Part shown: positions 25,459 through 33,719 of the stretch, piece after piece | How the letters are laid out: each line of letters starts with the position of its first letter | Position numbering within the stretch: the stretch's first letter is position 1 | DNA from: CAZEVY01 sp964515555 | Lineage (GTDB): Bacteria > Acidobacteriota > Terriglobia > Bryobacterales > Bryobacteraceae | DNA: 34,542 nucleotides | Assembly: GCA_964515555.1 (NCBI GenBank) | Contig: CAZEVY010000054.1 | Coordinates: 1 to 34,542 of the forward strand | Direction: 5' to 3' | The notes under the pieces: model-generated | What the model was told of the DNA's origin: nothing | Database searches by the model: none | What the model saw: the letters and a program-made list of their open reading frames with translations, nothing else | Translations under genes and position numbers: made by a program

Positions 25459-26733
25459 ATGCGACTGGATTTCGCCTTCGGCAAGACCGGCCTGCTGCTC
25501 GACCTGCCCGACGGCCCCCGCTACCGCATCCTCGAAGCCCGGTCCGCGACCCCGCTTCCGGACGCCGCCGCCGCCCTCGAAAGCGCCCTCGACCAGCCCA
25601 TCGGCGCTCCCCCGCTGGTCGAACTGGCGCGAGGCCGCCGCTCCGCCGCCATCTCGGTGTGCGACATCACCCGCCCGGCGCCGAATCGCCTGACCTTGCC
25701 GCCCATGCTCCGGCGTCTGGAACAGGCGGGCATCCCGCGCGGCGCCATCACCATCCTCATCGCCACCGGACTCCACCGGGCGGCGACCGACGCCGAGATC
25801 CAGGAGATCGTCGGCGCCGACATCGCCGCCTCGTACCGCGTCGCCAACCACGACGCGCGCGACCTGGCCTCGCACCGCGCGCTGGGGTCGACTCGCTCCG
25901 GCACGCCGGTTCACATCGACGAGCGCTTCGTGGCGGCGGATCTCCACATCACGCTCGGATTCATCGAGCCGCACCTGATGCTGGGCTATTCGGGCGGGCG
26001 GAAACTGATCGCGCCGGGGCTGGCCGCGCGCGAAACCATCTCGGTGCTGCACAGTCCGAAGTTCATGCGCGAGCCGCGCGCGGTGGAAGGCTCCATCGAG
26101 GGTAACCCGCTGCATGACGAGCTGCTCGAGATCGCCCGCATGGCCCGCCACGACTTCCTGCTCGACGTGGCGCTCGCCCGCGACCGCCGCATCGCCGGCG
26201 TCTTCGCGGGCGACCCGGTGGAGGCGCACCGCCGCGGCGTCGACTTCGTCTCGCGCGTGCTGCTCGAAGAGCTCGACGAGCCGTGCGACGCGGTGATTAC
26301 GACGTCGGCGGGCTATCCCCTCGACCTGACGTTCTACCAGGCGATCAAGGGAATCACGGCGGCGCAGCACGTCGTCCGGCCCGGCGGCCGGATTCTGCTG
26401 ATCGCACTGTGCAACGAGGGGCCGGGCGCGCCGGAGTTTCGCGACATGCTGCGCGCCGGCGGCACGGCGTCGGAGTTCCTCGATCGCATCGCCGCGACGC
26501 CCGTGGTGGTCGACCAGTGGCAGATGGAGAAACTGGCGCTGGTGGCGCGCAAGGCGGAGCTGCTGTTCTACGTGCCGGGCCTGCCCGCGGATTACTACCC
26601 GTCGCTATGGGGCCGCGCCTTCGGGTCCGCGCCCGAGGCCGTGGAGGCGCTGCTCGACGGGCTATCGCCGGGCGCTCGCGTGGCGCTGATTCCGGATGGG
26701 CCGTACGTGCTCGCGCGGGCGAAGGCGGCGTAG
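25459..26733 (+). CDS. larA: LarA-family nickel-pincer-dependent racemase
   Basis: A 424-residue LarA homologue. Family motifs are in order: ISVCDITRPAPN, IATGLHRAATDAE (His), VANHDARD, GFIEPHLMLGYSGGRKLIAPGLA (His and the pincer Lys) and SVLHSPKFM (His). In LarA a nickel-pincer nucleotide is tethered to this lysine, with a conserved histidine coordinating Ni, for alpha-hydroxyacid racemisation or epimerisation. The pincer-making genes larB/C/E are not in this window. ATG 25459 (MRLDFAFGKTG) is preferred over an upstream in-frame ATG because conservation begins there. An ASCH-like gene follows after 15 nt. Confidence 0.88.
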   Translation: MRLDFAFGKTGLLLDLPDGPRYRILEARSATPLPDAAAALESALDQPIGAPPLVELARGRRSAAISVCDITRPAPNRLTLPPMLRRLEQAGIPRGAITILIATGLHRAATDAEIQEIVGADIAASYRVANHDARDLASHRALGSTRSGTPVHIDERFVAADLHITLGFIEPHLMLGYSGGRKLIAPGLAARETISVLHSPKFMREPRAVEGSIEGNPLHDELLEIARMARHDFLLDVALARDRRIAGVFAGDPVEAHRRGVDFVSRVLLEELDEPCDAVITTSAGYPLDLTFYQAIKGITAAQHVVRPGGRILLIALCNEGPGAPEFRDMLRAGGTASEFLDRIAATPVVVDQWQMEKLALVARKAELLFYVPGLPADYYPSLWGRAFGSAPEAVEALLDGLSPGARVALIPDGPYVLARAKAA

Positions 26734-26748
26734 CGGGGTTGGGTCGCG

Positions 26749-27141
26749 ATGCTCTTCACGAAGCGTCTGCGCGAGGGCGTCCGGCGCGGCGAGATCACGT
26801 GCAGCGTGCGAATCTGGACCCGGCCGCACGTCCGGGCCGGCGCGCGATACCGGATGGAAGAGGGCGAAATCGAAGTCGACTCCATCGAGCCGATCGGTTT
26901 CCCGGACATCACCCCGGAGCTCGCCAGAGAGTCGGGTTTTCTCGGCCTCGTCGATCTGCTCAAAGTCGCCAATCACGGCCGGGGCCGGAACATCTACCTC
27001 GTGCGATTCCACTACGTGCCTCCGCGACGGAAGCGCGCGCGACAAGAGCCGCGCGTGGGCACTGATTCCGGGTGGGCCGCACGCTCTCGCGCGGGCGAGA
27101 GCAGCGCAGTTGCTCCTACCGGTAGAACGGCCTCCACGTAA
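26749..27141 (+). CDS. ASCH-domain-like protein
   Basis: A 130-residue protein whose first 92 residues (LFTKRLREGVRRGEITCSVRIW .. GEIEVDSIEPIGFPDITPELARESGF .. GRGRNIYLVRFHYV) match a PUA-like ASCH domain, a putative RNA- or nucleotide-binding fold. The remaining about 38 residues are Arg/Ser/Ala-rich without domain character and overlap the 3' end of the convergent beta-helix gene by 26 bp, suggesting a drifted stop codon. Probably in an operon with larA (15-nt gap). Confidence 0.75.
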   Translation: MLFTKRLREGVRRGEITCSVRIWTRPHVRAGARYRMEEGEIEVDSIEPIGFPDITPELARESGFLGLVDLLKVANHGRGRNIYLVRFHYVPPRRKRARQEPRVGTDSGWAARSRAGESSAVAPTGRTAST

Positions 27142-29050
27142 TCCAGCGCGGTCCGTAATGCGGCTCCCCCTGACCCGCTTCCAGCGCGCCGAGGTCCGGA
27201 CCCTTTCCCGTAAAGCCGTCGTTAATCGTCGGCAGCGCCACGCCGGCGTCGACCGCCTTGGAGCCCGCCCTCAGCCGGAAGTTGAGATCCATCGCATGGT
27301 AGACGTGGTACCGCCGCGCCGGGTCCGGCGGCGCGAGATTCTCGAAGATGTCGTAGTCCACCTCGATGCCGTGCGTCTCCTGGCCGGTCGCCTTCTGAAA
27401 CTCGGCGAGCGTGGCGAAGCTCCGCCACTCGGACGCCGCCGGCCGGCCGGTCTGCCCGGGCGCGGGCGCCAGCCAGGCGTACTGGCGCGCGCCGTTGCGA
27501 TTCGGGCGGAAGCCGTTATAGTCGCTGCTGTAGTCGCTGGTGGCGTTGGCCCACGTCATCACGCCGCGGCCCGGCGCTTCGCGGCCGAGGAAGAGGTTAT
27601 TGCGGAAATGGGCGTTCGAATAGGGATCGCGCGCGGCCTGCTCGCTGATTAGCGTGTTGTGGTACGCAAGAATTCCGGCCGGCGCGGCGTTGAACTTGAA
27701 GGCGCCGCCGGCGGGAACGTGATAGAGCAGGTTGCGGTAGAAATAGACCGGACCGCCGAACATGGGCTGGGCGCTGTAGCCGTTGTGCGCCGCGTTCACG
27801 CCGCGATTCTGAAACACACGGACGTTGTGCGCGCCGCCGTCGGATTCGATGAAGTCGTCGTTCGAAAGGTGAATGTCGTTGTTGTAAATGTCGATGGACG
27901 AGGCGCGCCGCTCCGGATCGGGGTCCGGCGGACCATAAGTCGAGATGGTGATGCCGTCGTGAAAATACGCCACCGCGTTGTGCCGGATGATGTGGCCCGG
28001 GCCGTAGACCTTGATCGCGAAAAAGCTCCGCAGTTGATGCGACGGGTAGATGCCCGCGGCGCGCGACCCGGCCTGGTTCCAGCCGATGAGGCGCATGCGG
28101 TCCTCGCGGCCCAGAAAGAGATTGTCGGAAATGAAGAAGTCCCGGGAATCGGCGCTCTCGGTCCAAATGCCCGCGCCGACGTCCTCGAAGCGGCAGTTGC
28201 GGACGGTGAGCGCCACCGCGCCCATCACTTCCTTCTCGCCCGCGAACAGCGCGATCTCGGTGTTGCGGAAGGTCAGGCCTTCGAAGATGTGGTGGTGCGT
28301 CGCCATTACGTCGAAGAGCTTGTGATTGCCCGCGCCGTCGAAGATGGCCTCGCCGTCGCCCGCGCCTTTGATGGCGATGGGCTTCTCGGCCGTACCCTTC
28401 AAGGACAGCGGCCACGTGCCGGTGAACGGCGCGCTCAGCGGATCGACGTAATTCAGACGGTCGGGGCGATAGAGACCGGCATGCACCAGGATGGTGTCGC
28501 CCGGCTGCGCCCTGCTCATGCGGACCGCGGTCCAGTCGCCGCGGCCCTCGCCGTAGTAAGCCGCCTTGAGCCCGATGAAGCTCGGCTCCTGGCGCGGACC
28601 CTCGTGGTCGGCGGGATAGACGTGGAGGACGCGGCCGCCGGTGTAGGATTGCGGTTCGGCCCGCGTGGCCACGGTGACGCGCTGTAGCGGCTGGCCGTCG
28701 ACGCCGTCCGGGTCGCGCAGCGTGAACTCGCATTCGTAGCGGGTGGCGGGCTCGAGATTCAGGATGCTGCCGGCGAAGCCGTGAGGCACCGTGTAGGTCA
28801 TGCTCTCGCGGTCGCGGTACACACGTTCGCCGCCGATCCGAAGCAACGGAAGCGCGGGGCGCCAGGCGGCCGCGCCGGACTTGCGGAAGCGAACCTCGAC
28901 GCTGGCGTTCCGATTGGCATCGCCCTCGATCGTCCATTCGAATCCGAGGTTGAGGAGCGTCGGATGTTCCACGTGGAACATTCCGGGCCGGGTGGAGTTC
29001 TGCGCCTGGAGGGTACAGGCGGCAAAGAGGATCGCAAGGGAGGCGCGCAT
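27116..29050 (-). CDS. Secreted right-handed parallel beta-helix protein
   Basis: A 644-residue protein from ATG 29050, chosen because a Sec signal (MRASLAILFAACTLQAQ) starts there; a longer frame to 29149 lacks such a signal. A fibronectin-like region (about residues 30-120) precedes a parallel beta-helix with repeated HHHIFEGLTFRNTEIA, VRNCRFEDVGAGIWTES, DFFISDNLFLG and IDIYNNDIHLSNDDF rungs. Such proteins are usually polysaccharide lyases or glycosidases. No catalytic motif is recognised. The coding sequence carries a perfect parS palindrome encoding MFHVEH at about residues 23-28. Confidence 0.85.
   Translation of the reverse strand: MRASLAILFAACTLQAQNSTRPGMFHVEHPTLLNLGFEWTIEGDANRNASVEVRFRKSGAAAWRPALPLLRIGGERVYRDRESMTYTVPHGFAGSILNLEPATRYECEFTLRDPDGVDGQPLQRVTVATRAEPQSYTGGRVLHVYPADHEGPRQEPSFIGLKAAYYGEGRGDWTAVRMSRAQPGDTILVHAGLYRPDRLNYVDPLSAPFTGTWPLSLKGTAEKPIAIKGAGDGEAIFDGAGNHKLFDVMATHHHIFEGLTFRNTEIALFAGEKEVMGAVALTVRNCRFEDVGAGIWTESADSRDFFISDNLFLGREDRMRLIGWNQAGSRAAGIYPSHQLRSFFAIKVYGPGHIIRHNAVAYFHDGITISTYGPPDPDPERRASSIDIYNNDIHLSNDDFIESDGGAHNVRVFQNRGVNAAHNGYSAQPMFGGPVYFYRNLLYHVPAGGAFKFNAAPAGILAYHNTLISEQAARDPYSNAHFRNNLFLGREAPGRGVMTWANATSDYSSDYNGFRPNRNGARQYAWLAPAPGQTGRPAASEWRSFATLAEFQKATGQETHGIEVDYDIFENLAPPDPARRYHVYHAMDLNFRLRAGSKAVDAGVALPTINDGFTGKGPDLGALEAGQGEPHYGPRWITWRPFYR
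28965..28980. promoter_or_regulatory. parS: parS centromere site
   Basis: TGTTCCACGTGGAACA is a perfect 16-bp palindrome (18 bp with flanking A/T) identical to the ParB-binding consensus used in many bacteria. It lies inside the beta-helix gene right after the signal-peptide region, where it encodes FHVEH. ParB loads here and spreads to organise the origin region. parS sites cluster near oriC, so the window is probably origin-proximal. Confidence 0.85.
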
Positions 29051-29225
29051 AAGATCAGCTTCCCACGGCCGGCGCCGGTCACGCAGGGTCACAGCGGCGC
29101 ATCTCCTTCGATTTCCGCGCTTTCCGTGCGAACCGGCGCAGGGTGCCACGGCCCGCGATGCTAGACTCGTCTCCTGGCGAAGATTTGGTTCCAGGGCGTT
29201 CGGGCGCGCAGGGGGTATTGTAAGG

Positions 29226-29266
29226 TTGACAGCGTTCCCCTGTCCAGGCTATACCTAGTCTGGACA
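29226..29266 (+). promoter_or_regulatory. PadR promoter and operator candidate
   Basis: TTGACA (29226-29231), 18 bp, TATACC (29250-29255). An inverted repeat TGTCCAG (29241-29247)-N12-CTGGACA (29260-29266) brackets the -10 box, the typical position for autorepression by the PadR protein encoded 24 nt downstream. Confidence 0.5.
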
Positions 29267-29289
29267 AGGAAGCCCATCCCGGCCACGCC

Positions 29290-29616
29290 ATGACCCACCC
29301 CGACCTCCTTCCTGGAACCCTCCAACTGCTCGTCCTTCGCACGCTCGCCGCCGGCCCCATGCACGGCTACGCCATCGCCCGGCGCATCAAGGCCGCCTCG
29401 CGCGACGCGCTCGCGATCGAGGAAGGCTCGCTCTACCCGGCGCTCAACCGCATGCTCGTCAAGGGCTGGCTGGCCGCCGAGTGGGGCGCCTCCGAGCACA
29501 ACCGCCGGGCGCGATTCTACCGGCTCACCGCGGCCGGCCGCGCGCAACTCCATCGCGAGGCCGCCGAATTCAGCCGCATGGTCGACGCCATCGGACTGGT
29601 GATGAAGGAGGCCTGA
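29290..29616 (+). CDS. PadR-family transcriptional regulator
   Basis: A 108-residue winged-helix repressor: TLQLLVLRTLAAGPMHGYAIARRIKAAS, ALAIEEGSLYPALNRMLVKGWLAAEW and RRARFYRLTAAGRAQLHREAAEFSRM are the canonical PadR blocks. It belongs to the short PadR-s2 type paired with ADOP permeases in Acidobacteria. Its stop overlaps the permease start (TGATG), so the two are coupled. It likely represses its own operon through the inverted repeat at 29241-29266. Confidence 0.93.
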   Translation: MTHPDLLPGTLQLLVLRTLAAGPMHGYAIARRIKAASRDALAIEEGSLYPALNRMLVKGWLAAEWGASEHNRRARFYRLTAAGRAQLHREAAEFSRMVDAIGLVMKEA

Positions 29617-32216
29617 TGCGCGGCCTCTGGAACAAAATCTCGCACCTGGCCGGCCGCCGCCGCTTCGACGATTCCCTCGACGAGGAGGTCCGGCTCCATC
29701 TCGAATCCCGCGCCGCCGAGTTGATCGCCGGCGGAACGCCCGCGCGCGACGCGATGAACCAGGCGCGCCGCGAGTTCGGTCCCGGCGCGCGTGTGGCTGA
29801 GGAGTCGCGCGAGGCCTGGCGGTTCACCTGGATCGAGGACCTGGCGCGCGACCTGCGCCACGCCGCCCGGACCCTTCGGCGCGACCGCGGATTCGCGGCA
29901 ACGGCGATTCTCTCCCTGGCGCTCGGCATCGGCGTCAACACCACCATCTTCAGCCTTACCGCCGAATTCCTGTTCAGCCGGCCGTCGGTGCGCGATCCCG
30001 ATTCGCTCGTCCAGGCCCGCATCGGCGGCGGCACGACGCAGATGCGCGAGTACCGCTTCATCCGCGACGCGAAGGTCTTCGACGGACTCGCCGGGATGAA
30101 CCCGATGCAGGAGGTGAACTGGCGGTCGGGCGACACCAGCCGCCGCCTGTTCGCCACCCGGGCCACAGAGAATTTCTTCGAGGTCACCGGCACGCCGATG
30201 GGATTCGGCCGCCCGTTCGGCGTGGGTGAGCGCGGCGTGGCGGTAATCTCGCACGGCTTCTGGCAGTCACGAATGAACGCCGACCCGGGCGTGCTCGGAC
30301 GCGCCCTGGTGCTCGACGGCCGGCCGTACACCGTCGTCGGCGTGCTCCCGGCGGTGCATCGCACGCTGACGGGCTTCGGCTACTCGCCGGACCTGTATCT
30401 TCCGGTGGAGAAGGAAAACACGTTCGTCAGTTACTTCGGGCGGCTGCCGGACGGCGTCCCACGCTCCGCGGTGCTGGGACGTCTTCAATCGGCCGCGGCG
30501 GAGCTCGATCGCGCGCTGCCGGACGCAAATCGCAAATGGAACGAGGACGTGGCGGTCACCGGCCTGGTCGGCATCGAGCGCCTCAATCAGGGCTTCATGC
30601 GAAGCGTCTCGGCGTTCTTCGCATTGCTGATGGCGGCGGTCGGACTGCTGCTGGTGATCGCGTGCGCCAACGTCGCGGGACTGCTGCTGGCGCGCTCGTC
30701 GACGCGCGTGCACGAGTTCGCGATCCGGATGAGCATCGGCGCCGGGCGTGGGCGGGTGGTTCGTCAGATGCTGGCCGAGAGCCTGCTGCTCGCCGTGGCC
30801 GGCACGGCCGTGGGACTCGGACTGAACTACACGCTCACGCGGCTGCTCAACGGCGCGTCGCTTCCGATGCCCTTCCCGTTGCGCCTCTCCATGCAGCTCG
30901 ACGCGCGGCTGCTCGTCTACGCCTCGCTGGTCGCTGTCGCCAGCGCCTTGTTGATCGGACTGCTGCCCGCCTTCCAGTCGACGCGCCAGGGCACCAGCGC
31001 GCTGCTCAAACGCGACGAGCACCAGGTCAGCGGCCATCGCGCGACGCTGCGCAACCTGCTCGTCACCGGACAGCTCGCCTTGTCCGTCGTCGTGCTGATT
31101 CTGGCGGCGCTCGCGATGCGAAACCTGGCGCGGGCAGCCACGCTCGATCCCGGCTTCGACCTGCGCCACACGCTGTGGGCGCAGATGCGGCTGTCGCCGG
31201 ACGGGTATCCGGGCCCCGGCGCCGTCCGCGCGGCCGCCTCCTCGGCGCTGGACCGCCTTTCCGCCTTGCCCGGCGTCGACTCGGCGACCGTCGCGCTGGT
31301 CGTGCAGCTCAACGATCACTTCATGTCGCGTACCTCGGATGTCTACACCGACGTCGTCCAGGGCGCCAGGATCGAGCATTTCTGGAACGCCGTCGGGCCG
31401 GACTACTTCCGCGTCATGGGAATCGGCCTGGTTGCGGGCCGCGAGTTCACCGCACTCGATAAGGCCGGCTCGCAGCGCGTCATCATCGTCAACGAGGTCT
31501 TCGCGCGCCGCGCCTTCGGGAGGGAGAATCCCATCGGCCGCATGGTGCGCCTGGGGCGATACGAGACCGGCGGGCCGATCGTGGTGGGCGTGGTGCGCAA
31601 CAGCAAGTACTCCGCCATCGGCGAGCGCGACCGCGCCGCCCTGTTCGATCCGTTCTTCCAGGTCGCCGGGCGAGGCCTGGGCCTGAACTTTCTCGCGCGC
31701 GCGAACGGCGCCCCGGAACCGCTGCTGAAACCGCTCAACGCCGCGCTGCTCGCCTCTGACGCCTCGGCTTCGGTGGAAGTGAAGCCGATGAGCCTGGCAA
31801 CCGGCTTCGCGCTACTGCCGAGCCGCATGGGCGCGGCCGTGCTCGGCTCGATCGGCGTCCTCGGACTGCTGCTGGCCGCCATCGGACTCTACGGAGTGCT
31901 GGCGTATTCCATCGGCCGGCGCACGCGGGAGATCGGACTGCGCATGGCGCTCGGCGCGCGCCGCGGCGACGTGCTGCGGCTGGTGCTGCGCGAGGGCGCC
32001 TGGATCTTCTCGATCGGCGTGGGCGCGGGAGCGCTTGTGGCGGCCCTGATCACGCAGCCTCTGGCGCAATTCCTGGTGCCCGGCCTGCGGCCTTCGGACC
32101 CGCTGACATACGCGACCGTGGCGATGGTGCTGGCGGCCGTCGGAATCGCCGCGAGCCTGGCGCCGTCGTTGCGCGCCGTGCGCGTCGACCCCATGGCGGC
32201 GCTGCGCACCGAGTGA
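29616..32216 (+). CDS. ADOP-family duplicated orphan ABC permease
   Basis: An 866-residue protein. The N-terminal prefix (FDDSLDEEVRLHLESRAAELIAGG..ARREFG) is followed by two MacB-periplasmic/FtsX permease halves: TM near residues 95-120, a periplasmic domain, TM cluster 330-470, then a second periplasmic domain and the C-terminal FtsX TMs (GSIGVLGLLLAAIGLYGVLAY .. GLRMALGARRGDVLRLVLREGAW). This matches the acidobacterial duplicated orphan permease family. As usual for it, no ATPase gene is adjacent. Start ATG 29616 has GAAGGAGG upstream. Substrate unknown. Confidence 0.92.
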   Translation: MRGLWNKISHLAGRRRFDDSLDEEVRLHLESRAAELIAGGTPARDAMNQARREFGPGARVAEESREAWRFTWIEDLARDLRHAARTLRRDRGFAATAILSLALGIGVNTTIFSLTAEFLFSRPSVRDPDSLVQARIGGGTTQMREYRFIRDAKVFDGLAGMNPMQEVNWRSGDTSRRLFATRATENFFEVTGTPMGFGRPFGVGERGVAVISHGFWQSRMNADPGVLGRALVLDGRPYTVVGVLPAVHRTLTGFGYSPDLYLPVEKENTFVSYFGRLPDGVPRSAVLGRLQSAAAELDRALPDANRKWNEDVAVTGLVGIERLNQGFMRSVSAFFALLMAAVGLLLVIACANVAGLLLARSSTRVHEFAIRMSIGAGRGRVVRQMLAESLLLAVAGTAVGLGLNYTLTRLLNGASLPMPFPLRLSMQLDARLLVYASLVAVASALLIGLLPAFQSTRQGTSALLKRDEHQVSGHRATLRNLLVTGQLALSVVVLILAALAMRNLARAATLDPGFDLRHTLWAQMRLSPDGYPGPGAVRAAASSALDRLSALPGVDSATVALVVQLNDHFMSRTSDVYTDVVQGARIEHFWNAVGPDYFRVMGIGLVAGREFTALDKAGSQRVIIVNEVFARRAFGRENPIGRMVRLGRYETGGPIVVGVVRNSKYSAIGERDRAALFDPFFQVAGRGLGLNFLARANGAPEPLLKPLNAALLASDASASVEVKPMSLATGFALLPSRMGAAVLGSIGVLGLLLAAIGLYGVLAYSIGRRTREIGLRMALGARRGDVLRLVLREGAWIFSIGVGAGALVAALITQPLAQFLVPGLRPSDPLTYATVAMVLAAVGIAASLAPSLRAVRVDPMAALRTE

Positions 32217-32230
32217 AACGCGTCCGCGCT

Positions 32231-32980
32231 TCAGGCCGCCGTCCAGCCCCCGTCGATGGTCAGCACCGCGCCGTTGACGAACTCCGCCTCCGGCGAGCAC
32301 AGGTAGAGCGCCATGGCGGCGATCTCGCCGGGCCGTCCCATGCGGCCGATGGGCTGGCGCGCGTGCAGCTCGGCGCGGACCTTCTCCTTTTCGTGACTGT
32401 GATACTTCTCCAGGTAGCCCTCGACGAACGGCGACTCCACCGTCCCCGGACAGATGCAGTTGACGCGAATCTGCGTCGGATGATCGACCGCCAGTTGCCG
32501 CGTCATCGCGACAACCGCGCCCTTGGTCGCGCAGTAGGCGAAGCGCCGCTTCACGCCGACCAGTCCCGCCACCGAGCCGATGTTGACGATCGACCCGCGC
32601 GAGGCGGCCAGCAACGGCATGACGGCGCGGGTCACCAGGTACATGCCCTCGACGTTGACGCGCATCAGCCGCTGGAAGTCGGCCTGTTCGGTCTCCTCGA
32701 CCGAGCCGACCAGTCCGATGCCCGCGTTGTTCACCAGAATGTCGAGCCGCTCGATCCCGGCGGCGAGGCGCGCCACCGCGGCCGCGTCGGTGATGTCGCA
32801 GGCGGCGGCGCGTGCGCCCGGAAGCTGGGAAGCGAGCCGCTCGGCGGCGGGGCCGTCGAGATCGGCGACGATGGCTTGGGCGCCGGCGTCGGTGAATCGG
32901 CGGCAGACGGCTTCGCCGATGCCGCTGGCGCCGCCGGTAATGAGAGCGACGCGGCCGTCAAGCGGGAAGGAAGAGGACAT
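32231..32980 (-). CDS. Short-chain dehydrogenase/reductase
   Basis: A 249-residue classical SDR. Cofactor motif ALITGGASGIGEAV, NNAGIGLVG, catalytic Ser in VNIGSVAGL, catalytic YxxxK in FAYCATKGAVVAM, and a C-terminal GRMGRPGEIAAMALYLCSPEAEFVNGAVLTIDGGW block. Asp after the second strand (IVADLDG) favours NAD over NADP. Start at 32980 (MSSSFPLDGRVAL) is chosen since a TAGAAT box lies 7 nt upstream; a longer frame to 33055 adds nonhomologous residues. Substrate unknown. Confidence 0.9.
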   Translation of the reverse strand: MSSSFPLDGRVALITGGASGIGEAVCRRFTDAGAQAIVADLDGPAAERLASQLPGARAAACDITDAAAVARLAAGIERLDILVNNAGIGLVGSVEETEQADFQRLMRVNVEGMYLVTRAVMPLLAASRGSIVNIGSVAGLVGVKRRFAYCATKGAVVAMTRQLAVDHPTQIRVNCICPGTVESPFVEGYLEKYHSHEKEKVRAELHARQPIGRMGRPGEIAAMALYLCSPEAEFVNGAVLTIDGGWTAA

Positions 32981-32987
32981 CCGTACG

Positions 32988-32993
32988 ATTCTA
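32988..32993 (-). promoter_or_regulatory. -10 element (TAGAAT) of the SDR gene
   Basis: On the minus strand TAGAAT-N7-ATG, the same layout as at the deacylase gene. No ribosome binding site intervenes, suggesting a leaderless mRNA. Confidence 0.45.
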
Positions 32994-33105
32994 ACCGCCG
33001 GAAGAATTCTGTGATAACTTGAGATGGTTTTTGATGACCTCCCCCAACTCCACAAAAACGAGGGACATCCGGCCGACCGGCAATCCAGTTGCGGCGCGCC
33101 GGGCG

Positions 33106-33111
33106 TATTGT
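33106..33111 (+). promoter_or_regulatory. -10-like element (TATTGT) of the second ECF sigma gene
   Basis: TATTGT fits TANNNT and ends 5 nt before ATG 33117 (2 nt before GTG 33114). No ribosome binding site precedes either codon. Confidence 0.3.
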
Positions 33112-33116
33112 GAGTG

Positions 33117-33719
33117 ATGGCGGCTCCCAGGGAGAGTCACCAGCCGCCGCAGTCTCTGGAGTCCATGGAGATCACCTGGAACGACTATATTCAGCGGGCC
33201 GCCGCCGGCGAGCAGCAGGCCCTCGCCAGGCTCTATGACGACACCTCGCACCTGATCTACAGCGTGGTGGTGCGGATTCTGGGCGAACAGGCGGACGCCG
33301 AGGAGGTGACCGTCGACGTTTTCTCGCAGGTATGGCGCAGCGCCGGCGCCTTCGATCGCGAGCGCGGGACCCCGCTCGGCTGGCTCACCATGCTGGCGCG
33401 GAGCCGCGCGCTCGACCGCCTTCGCCGCCGCGCCAGCCGCGCCCGATTCGAGGCGCCGCTCGACGCCATGGGTGAAAGGGCCGCGGGCCTCGACCCTCCC
33501 GAGGAGGCCGCGGTCCTGGCCGAGGAGCGCCGCCGCATCGGCGACGCGCTCGGCGAACTGGCGCCCGAGCAACGCCAGGCGATCGAGCTGGCCTACTTCG
33601 AGGGCTACTCGCATTCGGAGCTGGCCGAGCGGCTGGGACAGCCCCTGGGAACCGTCAAGACCAGAATCCGGCTCGGGATGCAGAAGCTGCGGGACCGGCT
33701 GCGGGGGACGGATCGATGA
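33117..33719 (+). CDS. ECF sigma factor (SigK-like) paired with RskA
   Basis: A 200-residue ECF sigma factor. Region 2: LARLYDDTSHLIYSVVVRILGEQADAEEVTVDVFSQVWRSAGAFD and GTPLGWLTMLARSRALDRLRRRASR. Region 4: LGELAPEQRQAIELAYFEGYSHSELAERLGQPLGTVKTRIRLGMQKLRDRL. It overlaps the anti-sigma gene by 4 bp. The start could be ATG 33117 (first after a TATTGT box), GTG 33114, or ATG 33165 just before the conserved domain; the first 16 residues look nonconserved. Sigma-K/RskA modules respond to redox or envelope stress in other bacteria. Confidence 0.9.
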   Translation: MAAPRESHQPPQSLESMEITWNDYIQRAAAGEQQALARLYDDTSHLIYSVVVRILGEQADAEEVTVDVFSQVWRSAGAFDRERGTPLGWLTMLARSRALDRLRRRASRARFEAPLDAMGERAAGLDPPEEAAVLAEERRRIGDALGELAPEQRQAIELAYFEGYSHSELAERLGQPLGTVKTRIRLGMQKLRDRLRGTDR

